A stretch of DNA of 6,907 bases, taken from positions 1-6,907 of the forward strand of contig DIKR01000055.1 in assembly GCA_002424625.1 (NCBI GenBank), written 5' to 3'. This DNA comes from Desulfuromonadaceae bacterium UBA5613 (GTDB lineage Bacteria; Desulfobacterota; Desulfuromonadia; Desulfuromonadales; UBA2197). The notes below the pieces were generated by a model. That model did no database searches. It saw only the letters and a list, made by a program, of their open reading frames with translations, and was not told the DNA's origin. The first letter of the stretch is position 1. Every line of letters begins with the position of its first letter. Shown piece by piece: positions 1 to 6,349 of the stretch. The translations under genes were made by a program, and so were the position numbers.

Positions 1-441
1 TGCATGTTCCTTTCGGTCGGCAATATCCATCGCGCCTTTGCCAGCAAGAAGATCACCGATATTCATGGCGCCATGCGGCGGCTGCCAATCTCGGGGACGA
101 TCTTTCTCGCCGGTTTCTTTGCGGTGACCGGCTCGCCCCCCTTCGGGCCGTTTATCAGTGAGTTTACGATTCTGCGCGGCATCTTTGCCGACGATCACTA
201 CTGGCTAGCCGGGGCCTTCCTCCTCCTTTTGGCGATCGTCTTCATCGGCATGGGTTCGACGGTGCTGGGGATGGTACAGGGGACGCCGGACGCAACCACC
301 GACCCGGCATTCAAGGATAGCTTTCTCCTGGTGGCGCCTCCCTTGTTTCTTCTCCTCCTCGTTTTGCTGCTCGGGCTTTATCTTCCGCCGCCGCTGCGCC
401 GCTTACTGGAAGATGCTGTTGCCCTGCTGGAGGTGCAATGA
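1..441 (+). CDS. HyfF/NuoL-M-N-type antiporter-like membrane subunit, C-terminal part (5' end outside window)
   Basis: The reading frame is open from base 1 and ends at TGA 439-441, so only the last 146 residues are present; the ATG at 4 is internal. The visible protein is mostly hydrophobic, with membrane segments at roughly residues 28-50, 63-90 and 108-130. It contains the conserved stretch L-P-(x)-F-L-A-G-F-F-A-V-T-G-S-P-P-F-G-P-F-I-S-E-F, typical of the late helices of the proton/sodium-antiporter family shared by complex I NuoL/M/N, Mrp MrpA/D and hydrogenase-4 HyfB/D/F. A short arginine/leucine-rich tail follows. Such subunits lie in the inner membrane and couple electron transfer to ion translocation. 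It overlaps the next gene by 4 bases (ATGA), and that gene is a hydrogenase-like large subunit, which favours HyfF over a respiratory complex I subunit. The family is secure; the exact paralogue is inferred from gene order, because the diagnostic N-terminal two-thirds is missing. Confidence 0.88.
   Translation, partial: CMFLSVGNIHRAFASKKITDIHGAMRRLPISGTIFLAGFFAVTGSPPFGPFISEFTILRGIFADDHYWLAGAFLLLLAIVFIGMGSTVLGMVQGTPDATTDPAFKDSFLLVAPPLFLLLLVLLLGLYLPPPLRRLLEDAVALLEVQ
429..433 (+). promoter_or_regulatory. Ribosome-binding site GGAGG for the large-subunit gene
   Basis: A perfect GGAGG lies inside the last codons of the antiporter gene. Two in-frame ATGs follow in tandem, at 438 and 441. The spacer is 4 nt to the first and 7 nt to the second, so the second ATG is the better-spaced start. 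The first forms the ATGA stop/start overlap with the upstream gene. Either arrangement implies translational coupling. Confidence 0.7.
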
Positions 442-1967
442 TGACTCCGCAAGAATTTGGCAAGATCGTTAAAAATCCCGGCACTATTGCCCTGACCGCC
501 CTCCCCGTCCTGGCTTATAGTCGCTTTAGCGAACTCTGTCTCGAATTGTGCAAAGAAGGAGGGCGAATTGTTGCCTACTTTGCAAGGCCGCAGCCGCAAG
601 GGGATGACCTCGAACTCTTTGCCATCATCGCTCGCTGCTGGGAAGGAGAACTGCTGATTCTGCGCTGCACAATCGGTCGCAGCTTCCCCTCCCTCACCCC
701 GCTCTGTCCGCAACTCCACCTCTTTGAACGGGAGATTGCTGAAACCTACGGGGTCATCCCGACCGATCATCCCTGGTTTAAGCCGGTCCGTTTCCATCGC
801 CGTTGGCGGGCCGGCAGCGACGCCTGGAATCGTGGCGAAGAAAGACCGCTACCGGGGGAGATGAATTATTATCAGGTCGAAGGGGAGGAAGTGCACGAAG
901 TTGCCGTCGGTCCGGTTCATGCCGGGGTGATCGAGCCGGGGCACTTCCGTTTTCAGTGCCACGGCGAAAATGTCATGCACCTGGAGATTTCTCTCGGCTA
1001 TCAGCATCGCGGCGTCGAGCAACTCCTGATAGGCGGGCCGCATCCGGCATCAATCTTTCAACTCGAAACCGTTGCCGGCGATACCACCGCCGGGCATGGC
1101 AGCGCTTACTGCATGGTACTGGAGACACTGGCAGGGATCGCTCCCTCCCCCCGTGCCGAGGCGATCCGGGCGATTGCCCTTGAATTGGAACGGTTGGCCA
1201 ATCATGTCGGCGATATCGGCGCCCTGGCCGGTGATGTCGGTTTTTTACCCACGGCTTCCTATTGCGGTCGCCTGCGCGGCGACTACCTCAACCTCACGGC
1301 AGAAATTTGCGGCAGTCGTTTCAGCCGCGGCCTGCTGCGACCCGGCGGCGTCGGTTTTGATCTCGATGAAGAACTCGCCACTCGTATGCTGCAGCGTTTG
1401 GTGGCGATTGAAAAAGAGACCCGCGGCGCCATCGAACTCTTCTTTGATGCCCCCTCGGCCCTGGCGCGAATGGAACGGATCGGCGCCCTGAGTATCGATG
1501 ACGCCGAAGCTCTGGGAATGGTCGGGGTGGCGGCGCGCGCTTGCGGACTGACCCGGGATGTGCGCCTGCATTACCCCTACGGCGGCTATATCCAGACCTA
1601 CGACCACTGCGTGATCGAGGATAGCGGTGATGTCTTTGCCCGCGCCAACATCCGCCGCCGCGAAATCTACAAATCGCTGCACTGGCTCAAAAAAAGCCTG
1701 CGGGATCTCCCCCAAGGGGGGGTGAGGAGCGAGCTTCCGCCTCTGGCGGCGGATACTCTGGCGGTGGCGATGGTCGAAGGCTGGCGAGGCGAGTTGGTGC
1801 AGGTGGGGATCACCGATCGTACTGGAAAATTCGATCGCTACAAAATTATCGACCCCTCCTTCCATAACTGGAGCGGTCTGGCGCTGGCGTTACGTGAACA
1901 ACAGATTTCCGACTTCCCGTTGTGCAACAAGAGCTTTAACCTGTCTTATTGCGGCTTTGATCTGTAA
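438..1967 (+). CDS. Fused NuoC-NuoD (HycE/HyfG-like) large subunit of an energy-converting-hydrogenase-related (Ehr-type) complex, lacking Ni-Fe ligands
   Basis: The protein is 509 residues, or 508 from the second ATG at 441, which has better RBS spacing. Residues ~1-122 are a NuoC (30-kDa complex I) domain ending in the signature around FEREIAETYGV..DHPW.KPVR (96-118). Residues ~155-509 are the NuoD/[NiFe] large-subunit domain, with GPVHAGVIEPGHFRF (158-172) and LGYQHRGVEQL (186-196). This fusion is the layout of E. coli HycE/HyfG. The Ni-Fe motifs are gone. At the RxCGxC position the sequence is E210-T-V-A213-G-D-T216, and at the C-terminal DPCxxC position it is N501-L-S503-Y-C505-G506, so all four ligand cysteines are replaced. 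The protein stops three residues later, leaving no C-terminal peptide for a maturation protease. It therefore should not be a functional hydrogenase subunit. It fits the Ehr complexes described from Geobacter and others as relatives of complex I and group 4 hydrogenases. It should sit on the cytoplasmic face, bound to the FeS subunit encoded next. The substrate is unknown. Confidence 0.9.
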   Translation: MMTPQEFGKIVKNPGTIALTALPVLAYSRFSELCLELCKEGGRIVAYFARPQPQGDDLELFAIIARCWEGELLILRCTIGRSFPSLTPLCPQLHLFEREIAETYGVIPTDHPWFKPVRFHRRWRAGSDAWNRGEERPLPGEMNYYQVEGEEVHEVAVGPVHAGVIEPGHFRFQCHGENVMHLEISLGYQHRGVEQLLIGGPHPASIFQLETVAGDTTAGHGSAYCMVLETLAGIAPSPRAEAIRAIALELERLANHVGDIGALAGDVGFLPTASYCGRLRGDYLNLTAEICGSRFSRGLLRPGGVGFDLDEELATRMLQRLVAIEKETRGAIELFFDAPSALARMERIGALSIDDAEALGMVGVAARACGLTRDVRLHYPYGGYIQTYDHCVIEDSGDVFARANIRRREIYKSLHWLKKSLRDLPQGGVRSELPPLAADTLAVAMVEGWRGELVQVGITDRTGKFDRYKIIDPSFHNWSGLALALREQQISDFPLCNKSFNLSYCGFDL

Positions 1968-1971
1968 GGAG
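1966..1971 (+). promoter_or_regulatory. Ribosome-binding site AAGGAG that fixes the start of the ferredoxin-NuoB fusion
   Basis: AAGGAG overlaps the TAA stop of the large-subunit gene (1965-1967) and lies 7 nt before the ATG at 1979. Another ATG at 1974 is in a different frame and hits TGA after three codons, so 1979 is the start. The layout suits reinitiation or coupled translation. Confidence 0.75.
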
Positions 1972-1978
1972 TCATGAC

Positions 1979-2734
1979 ATGCTGAGCATCATTCGTGAGC
2001 GCATCCGCCAAGGACACCGCACTGCTAAATATCCGCAGGAAGCACCGACACTCCCGGAACGGTTCCGGGGTCGACCGATTATTGATCAGGAAAAATGCCC
2101 TCAAGGTTGCCAGGAATGCCTTGCGCGCTGTCCTTTTGGCGCCCTCGCACTGCGCAACAACACCCTGCAGATCGACCTGGGCCGCTGCCTCTTCTGTCCC
2201 GAGTGTGCGACTTCCTGCCCGCACGGCGCCTTGTCTTTCAGTAGCGATCACCGTCTCGCCGCCAGTCAGCGCCAGGATCTTTGGACGGGGGAGAAGGAAG
2301 CTCAACTGGCAAGTGCTTTAAACGCCAGGATGCTGCGCCTCTTCGGCCGCTCCCTGAAGCTGCGCCAGGTCTCGGCCGGCGGCTGCAATGCCTGCGAAGC
2401 TGACATCAATGTCCTCGGCACTCTCGTTTTCGATCTTGGCCGCTTCGGCATCCAGATCGTTGCTTCCCCCCGCCATGCCGACGGTCTCCTCGTCACCGGC
2501 CCGGTCACCGAAAATATGCGCAGCGCCCTCCTTGATACCTATGCCGCCGTCCCGGAACCGAAGATCGTCATCGCCTCCGGTGCCTGCGCCATCACCGGCG
2601 GCCCGTTTCGCAACAGCCCGGAAGTCCATAATGGCATTGGCGATCTCCTCCCAATCGACCTTTATATCCCCGGCTGTCCACCCCATCCTTATACGGTTCT
2701 CGACGGTTTGCTGCGGATGCTCGGGCGATTGTAA
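1979..2734 (+). CDS. Fused 2x[4Fe-4S] ferredoxin (HyfH-like) and NuoB-type small subunit (HyfI-like) of the Ehr-type complex
   Basis: The protein is 251 residues and joins two electron-transfer modules that are separate genes in E. coli hyc/hyf. Residues ~30-90 are a two-cluster ferredoxin domain. Cluster 1 has C40, C44, C47 and C51, spaced CX3CX2CX3CP with one extra residue in the first gap. Cluster 2 has C70, C73, C76 and C80 in the classical CX2CX2CX3CP pattern. Residues ~125-251 are a NuoB/[NiFe] small-subunit domain with GGC136NAC139E, GAC203AITGGPF and PGC233PPHPYTVLDGLL, which supply the usual ligands of the proximal cluster (N2 in complex I). The wire from the ferredoxin to the interface with the large subunit therefore appears intact, even though the large subunit lacks a Ni-Fe centre. 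The gene starts 11 bp after the large-subunit stop. It is the last gene of the operon in this window, and no intrinsic terminator is visible after it. Confidence 0.92.
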   Translation: MLSIIRERIRQGHRTAKYPQEAPTLPERFRGRPIIDQEKCPQGCQECLARCPFGALALRNNTLQIDLGRCLFCPECATSCPHGALSFSSDHRLAASQRQDLWTGEKEAQLASALNARMLRLFGRSLKLRQVSAGGCNACEADINVLGTLVFDLGRFGIQIVASPRHADGLLVTGPVTENMRSALLDTYAAVPEPKIVIASGACAITGGPFRNSPEVHNGIGDLLPIDLYIPGCPPHPYTVLDGLLRMLGRL

Positions 2735-2748
2735 ATCAAATGTAAATC
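2730..2748 (+). repeat. Tandem direct repeat TGTAAATC x2, 11-bp period, upstream of a promoter
   Basis: TGTAAATC occurs at 2730-2737 and again, identically, at 2741-2748, so the copies start 11 bp apart, about one helical turn. The first copy overlaps the stop codon of the upstream gene. The second ends 6 bp before the -35 element of the promoter at 2755-2783. Head-to-tail repeats of this period are typical of sites for PhoB/OmpR-family response regulators. The sequence fact is direct; the regulatory role is an inference from position and geometry. Confidence 0.45.
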
Positions 2749-2754
2749 TTCCGG

Positions 2755-2783
2755 TCGACAGCCTCCCTATCTTCGCCTATAAT
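2755..2783 (+). promoter_or_regulatory. Sigma70-type promoter of the transporter/partner-switching operon
   Basis: The -35 is TCGACA (2755-2760, 5 of 6 matches to TTGACA), the spacer is exactly 17 bp, and the -10 is a perfect TATAAT (2778-2783). Transcription would begin near 2790-2791, giving a leader of about 38 nt before the ATG at 2829. It lies between two functionally distinct gene groups, so it probably makes the downstream genes independent of the Ehr operon, although read-through from upstream is not excluded. Confidence 0.72.
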
Positions 2784-2828
2784 TATTTTCATCCGAAAAA
2801 GAACGGCAACGTCAAAAAGGTGAGGCCT

Positions 2829-3059
2829 ATGAAACGAGACAACCTTTTTCTGCGAGAAGCCTGGCGGCTCTTCTTCTTTCTCGGCATTGTCCTGATCAAC
2901 TACCCTTTTGTGCAGATTTTTGATAAGCCCATCCTTTTTGCCGGCGTCCCCCTGCTCCTCATCTACTTTTTAGTCGGCTGGCCTCTCTCAATCTGCGTAA
3001 TCCTCATATTTTCCCGATATCATAGCAATGATCAAAATAACGACAAGGATAAGGGGTAG
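2829..3059 (+). CDS. Small two-TM membrane protein, probable accessory subunit of the downstream SLC5 transporter-sensor
   Basis: This is a 76-residue protein. The frame is open further upstream, but the ATG at 2829 is preceded by an AGGTGA-type ribosome-binding site (2818-2823, 5-nt spacer) and follows the promoter at 2755-2783. A positively charged N-terminus (MKRDNLFLREAW) precedes two hydrophobic segments at about residues 12-31 and 35-62, the second containing an aromatic-glycine YFLVGW stretch. The tail (63-76) is polar and rich in Asn, Asp and Lys. Small two-helix proteins are commonly encoded directly before sodium/solute symporters, where they are thought to be accessory subunits. 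This one stops 3 bp before the transporter-sensor start, and its last codons form the AAGGGG ribosome-binding site of that gene (3051-3056). It is thus almost certainly cotranslated and membrane-located. I cannot assign it to a named family with certainty; the subunit role is inferred from context. Confidence 0.8.
   Translation: MKRDNLFLREAWRLFFFLGIVLINYPFVQIFDKPILFAGVPLLLIYFLVGWPLSICVILIFSRYHSNDQNNDKDKG
3051..3056 (+). promoter_or_regulatory. Ribosome-binding site AAGGGG embedded in the small membrane protein's last codons
   Basis: AAGGGG encodes the final Lys-Gly of the upstream protein and sits 6 nt before the ATG at 3063, with the TAG stop lying in the spacer. This ties translation of the transporter-sensor to that of its small partner and supports 3063 as the start. 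Confidence 0.65.
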
Positions 3060-3062
3060 CCG

Positions 3063-6000
3063 ATGCTCTCTGCCGGTCTGGTTATCACTCTGACCCTCCT
3101 TTATGTCGGTCTGCTCTTTGCGATTGCGCTTTATGCACAGAAGCGGCAGCGCACCGGAAAGAGTATTGTCAATAACAGCACGGCCTACACTCTCTCCCTG
3201 GCGGTCTTTCTCACTTCGTGGACTTATTACGGCAGCGTCGGCCGCGCCGCAACCTCCGGGCTTGACTTTTTGCCGATCTATATCGGCCCGACCCTGGTCG
3301 CTTTTTGCTGGTGGTTTACGGTGCGCAAGCTGGTACGCATCTGCAAAGCCAACAAAATTGTGAGTATTGCCGACTTTATCTCCAGTCGTTACGGTAAATC
3401 AGTGAGTCTTGGGGCCCTGGTGACGCTCTTCACCCTGGTCGGCATTACTCCGTATATTGCATTACAGCTTAAAGCGGTCTCCCGCACTTTTGACATTATC
3501 ACTACCGCCGACATCGGCGGGGTGCACATACTGGCACAGCATTACAGCGCTCTTCCTGCATTTATCGATACCGCCTTCGTCTTTTCTGTGGTTCTTGGAC
3601 TCTTTGCCATCCTCTTCGGCGCCCGGACTCTCGACTCTAGCGAAAGCCATGACGGCATGGTGGCAACGATCGCCTTTGAATCGATTGTCAAGCTGATCGC
3701 CATGCTTGTAGTCGGGATCTACGTCACTTACTTCCTCTTTGACGGATTTAGCGATGTCTTCACCCAGGCGACCAACCAGTTTCCGCAGGTCAAGCAGGCT
3801 TTTCTCCTGGGCAAGAGCGGTTCAACCTCTTATTCCACCTGGTTCTCCCTGACCTTTATCTCCATGGCCGCAGTCATGTTGCTCCCTCGGCAATTTCACA
3901 TGCTGGTCATTGAAAACAACAATGAAGAACATATTCGCCAGGCAATGTGGAAATTTCCGACCTATATGTTCTTAATCACCCTCTTTGCCACCCCGATCGC
4001 CATGGCAGGACTCCTCTTTAATCAGGGGAGTACAATTGCTGCAGATTTCTATGTCTTACAACTCCCCCTGCTCAATGGCCAGAAATGGCTGGCACTTTTC
4101 GTTTATATCGGCGGATTCTCCGCGGCGGCAGGGATGATCATTGTTGAATCCATGACCATGGCGACGATGCTTCTCAACCATCTCTTTGTGCCAATTCTTT
4201 TGCGTTTCAATCGCAATAACGAACGAAATTTCTCCAGGCTTTTGATCAATCTCAAACGCATGGGCATCCTCCTCGTGCTGGGACTCGGTTATCTTTACCA
4301 TCGGACTATGGCTGATACGACCTCGCTGGTCGATATCGGTCTGATCTCCTTTGTTGCAGTCACCCAGTTTGTTCCGGCGATGGTCGGCGGTCTGTACTGG
4401 AAACGAGCGAATCATTTTGGGGTCACAATCGGTCTCTTGCTAGGCTTCGGGATCTGGACCTACACCCTCCTCGTCCCCGCTTTCGCCAGTGCCGGACTCC
4501 TCCCCAACAGTCTTGTTGTCGATGGCCCCTTTCAGATTGCCCTACTACGCCCCCTTGAACTCTTCGGTCTCGCCGGTCTGGATGTCTGGAGTCATGCTCT
4601 TTTTTGGTCCTTCTTTTTCAACTTTGGATCGTTTCTGACGATTTCGCTCCTGACACAAAGCAGCAAAGAAGAGAGTGTACAAGCACATCGCTTTGTCGAC
4701 GTCTTTGCGCCGGCCCATCGCCCGACGCAATTGACCCGTATGGTCAAGGCACCAACAATAATGGAATTTGTCGAATTGATCGGAAAATTCATCGGCATGA
4801 AACAAGCAGAACAAGCAATTGCCGAATATCTTGGCCATCAAGAGATCGAAGCCAGCGGAAAGTTAAGCGATGAACACCTCCCGGCCCTGAAAAACTTCAC
4901 GGAATTGACGTTGGCCGGATGCGTCGGTGCGGCCCCGGCCAAGATCATCGTGGAAAATTATCTGGCAACGCGCGGCAGTCACATGGAGGACATTTTCAAC
5001 ATTTTTGGTTCTGTCACGTTAAGCCGGACCTCAAGTCGGGAACAGTTGGCCGTCCTTTACGACGTTGCACGCCAGGTCGGCAGTGGCACCAGCCTCAAGT
5101 CAACCCTCGATGAGATCCTCAACCTGATCAGTCATCAGTTTCGCATTGATCTCTGTGTCATCTGGCTTTACGAGCAAAGCACCGACGATCTGCAAATCCG
5201 GGCGAAGATGACACTCAACGACAGTGTCGGTGTTGATATCGATGGTATTCTCCATGATCCCTTGCTGAAAGATACTTTTGTGCAGGGAAACCCCCATGTC
5301 CTCAACGACCTGAACAACACACAGCAATCACACCAAAACCTTGCCAAATCCGGGATAAAGGCCCTGCTGCATGTGCCGATCATTGCGGAAGGGGATACGA
5401 TCGGCGTTTTGTCCGCTTATTCGACCTCGGCCAAAGGTTTGTTTACCGACGAATTCATCGAATTGCTGACCAGTGTGGCCAATCAGATCGGGATTGCCTG
5501 GCGTAACAGCTGCCTGACGGATGAAATGATTGCTGTCAAGGAGCAGGAGAAGGAACTCGAAATTGCCAAACACATCCAACACGACCTCCTCCCGGATAAG
5601 GCCCCGGATATCGAGGGGATCGAATTGCACGGACTTTGCGTTCCGACCAATCAGATCGGCGGCGATTATTACGACTATCTGCATCGCGACCGGGAAAGGA
5701 TCGATCTGGTCATTGCCGACGTCTCCGGACACAGTATCGGCGCAGCCCTCCTGATTGCCGAGACCCGCGCCTTTATCCGCGCCAAAGCGGAATCATTGCA
5801 AGGGCCCGCCCAGATCATCCGTGCGGTCAATGCCTTTATTCTCACGGACCTTGATCGCGCCGAGATGTTTATTACTCTTTTTTACGCCAGTTACGATGCC
5901 ATCAATCAGAGACTTCGCTATGCAAGCGCCGGTCACAATAATCCGATAATCTGGCGAGCCGAAACCGGACACTGTGATCATCTCGATGCAAACGGCCTGA

Positions 6001-6272
6001 TTCTAGGCGTCAAAGCTGATGTCATTTACGAAGAGAAAGAGACAGAGATGGCTAGTGGCGATCTCCTGATCCTCTTTACTGACGGGTTAACGGAAGCGGA
6101 AAATCGTACCGGAGATTTTTTTGGTGAGGAGCGTCTGGAAGAATTGTTGCGCGAATATCACTTGCTGCCAACAGGAGAGATCATCGACCGGATAATGGAA
6201 CAGGCGCGGCTCTTTACCGGAACCCGTTCATTTCGGGACGATGTGACGATTGTTTTGATGAAAATCCTGTGA
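3063..6272 (+). CDS. SLC5 (sodium/solute symporter)-STAC-GAF-PP2C/SpoIIE phosphatase fusion; transporter-coupled RsbU-type sensor
   Basis: This is a 1069-residue multidomain protein. Residues ~1-532 form a sodium/solute symporter domain with about 13 hydrophobic segments. It includes the GGFSAAAGMIIVESM-type helix (350-364) seen in transporter-sensor proteins such as CbrA, and IADFISSRYG near 102-111. Residues ~560-650 match the pattern of the STAC linker, known between SLC5 domains and signalling modules: a FVELIGKFIG segment, then LPALKNFTELTLAGCVGAAPAKIIVENYL spread over 606-634. Residues ~660-815 are a GAF domain, and ~816-842 a helical linker. Residues ~843-1069 are a PP2C/SpoIIE Ser/Thr phosphatase with all expected acidic metal ligands: GGD868YYD871, IAD886VSGH, FTD1007GLTEAEN and RD1059D1060VTIV. 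The likely role is to dephosphorylate the STAS protein encoded next, in response to substrate or ion occupancy of the membrane domain and/or a GAF ligand. The usual output of such transporters is a histidine kinase, so the phosphatase output is unusual. The transported solute cannot be told from sequence. The domain calls are strong; the coupling mechanism is inferred. Confidence 0.93.
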   Translation: MLSAGLVITLTLLYVGLLFAIALYAQKRQRTGKSIVNNSTAYTLSLAVFLTSWTYYGSVGRAATSGLDFLPIYIGPTLVAFCWWFTVRKLVRICKANKIVSIADFISSRYGKSVSLGALVTLFTLVGITPYIALQLKAVSRTFDIITTADIGGVHILAQHYSALPAFIDTAFVFSVVLGLFAILFGARTLDSSESHDGMVATIAFESIVKLIAMLVVGIYVTYFLFDGFSDVFTQATNQFPQVKQAFLLGKSGSTSYSTWFSLTFISMAAVMLLPRQFHMLVIENNNEEHIRQAMWKFPTYMFLITLFATPIAMAGLLFNQGSTIAADFYVLQLPLLNGQKWLALFVYIGGFSAAAGMIIVESMTMATMLLNHLFVPILLRFNRNNERNFSRLLINLKRMGILLVLGLGYLYHRTMADTTSLVDIGLISFVAVTQFVPAMVGGLYWKRANHFGVTIGLLLGFGIWTYTLLVPAFASAGLLPNSLVVDGPFQIALLRPLELFGLAGLDVWSHALFWSFFFNFGSFLTISLLTQSSKEESVQAHRFVDVFAPAHRPTQLTRMVKAPTIMEFVELIGKFIGMKQAEQAIAEYLGHQEIEASGKLSDEHLPALKNFTELTLAGCVGAAPAKIIVENYLATRGSHMEDIFNIFGSVTLSRTSSREQLAVLYDVARQVGSGTSLKSTLDEILNLISHQFRIDLCVIWLYEQSTDDLQIRAKMTLNDSVGVDIDGILHDPLLKDTFVQGNPHVLNDLNNTQQSHQNLAKSGIKALLHVPIIAEGDTIGVLSAYSTSAKGLFTDEFIELLTSVANQIGIAWRNSCLTDEMIAVKEQEKELEIAKHIQHDLLPDKAPDIEGIELHGLCVPTNQIGGDYYDYLHRDRERIDLVIADVSGHSIGAALLIAETRAFIRAKAESLQGPAQIIRAVNAFILTDLDRAEMFITLFYASYDAINQRLRYASAGHNNPIIWRAETGHCDHLDANGLILGVKADVIYEEKETEMASGDLLILFTDGLTEAENRTGDFFGEERLEELLREYHLLPTGEIIDRIMEQARLFTGTRSFRDDVTIVLMKIL

Positions 6273-6281
6273 AGCGGTGAA

Positions 6282-6318
6282 AGTTCAGTGACCGAACTCA
6301 AACCTTATGATAGAGTTC
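6282..6318 (+). other. Overlapping inverted repeats, possible alternative hairpins in the phosphatase-STAS gap
   Basis: GAACT(C) at 6294-6299 can pair either with AGTTC at 6282-6286 (7-nt loop) or with GAGTTC at 6313-6318 (13-nt loop). The two hairpins are mutually exclusive. There is no U-tract after either, so neither is an intrinsic terminator. The 77-bp gap 6273-6349 is otherwise featureless apart from the ribosome-binding site. The stems are short and may be chance. Confidence 0.3.
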
Positions 6319-6339
6319 TGCCTACCCTCAAGTGGAAAC

Positions 6340-6344
6340 GGAGA
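6340..6344 (+). promoter_or_regulatory. Ribosome-binding site GGAGA that selects the ATG at 6350 for the STAS gene
   Basis: GGAGA lies 5 nt before the ATG at 6350. An in-frame GTG at 6332 would add six residues (METETN), but it lacks a convincing ribosome-binding site and would place this GGAGA inside the gene. Family alignment also favours starting at MQLNITEHP. Confidence 0.65.
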
Positions 6345-6349
6345 CCAAT

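Noticed and set aside
803..1491. Plus-strand open frames inside the large-subunit gene
   Set aside because: They are Arg/Pro/Ser-rich out-of-frame shadows of a GC-rich coding region, and the main frame carries clear family motifs throughout.
1689..1722. A7 run and C5-AA-G7 palindrome as a possible programmed frameshift or structural signal
   Set aside because: The A7 run is not in the phase needed for a -1 slippery heptamer, and the frame continues normally through conserved sequence to a sensible C-terminus. The tracts are explained by the Lys-Lys and Pro-Gln-Gly-Gly codons.
1245..1865. Long open frame on the minus strand (about 206 codons)
   Set aside because: It lies entirely opposite the well-supported large-subunit gene. 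Its sequence is low-quality shadow coding with no recognisable domain and no ribosome-binding site I could support.
438..1967. Annotation as a functional [NiFe]-hydrogenase large subunit or NADH dehydrogenase subunit C/D
   Set aside because: All four Ni-Fe cysteines are missing, which rules against a hydrogenase. The NuoC-NuoD fusion with a HyfF-type neighbour and a ferredoxin-NuoB fusion is not the layout of a standard nuo operon.
2388..2828. Upstream extension of the small membrane-protein frame
   Set aside because: The extension overlaps the NuoB domain in another frame, has no homologous look, and begins before the promoter. The ATG at 2829 with its ribosome-binding site is the sensible start.
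2735..2828. Intrinsic terminator for the Ehr operon
   Set aside because: No GC-rich stem followed by a T-run is visible in this gap, so a Rho-independent terminator is not supported here.
6284..6311. Possible internal promoter before the STAS gene (TATGAT at 6306-6311)
   Set aside because: The -10-like hexamer is good, but the best -35 at a suitable distance (TTCAGT) matches only 3 of 6, so chance is likely.
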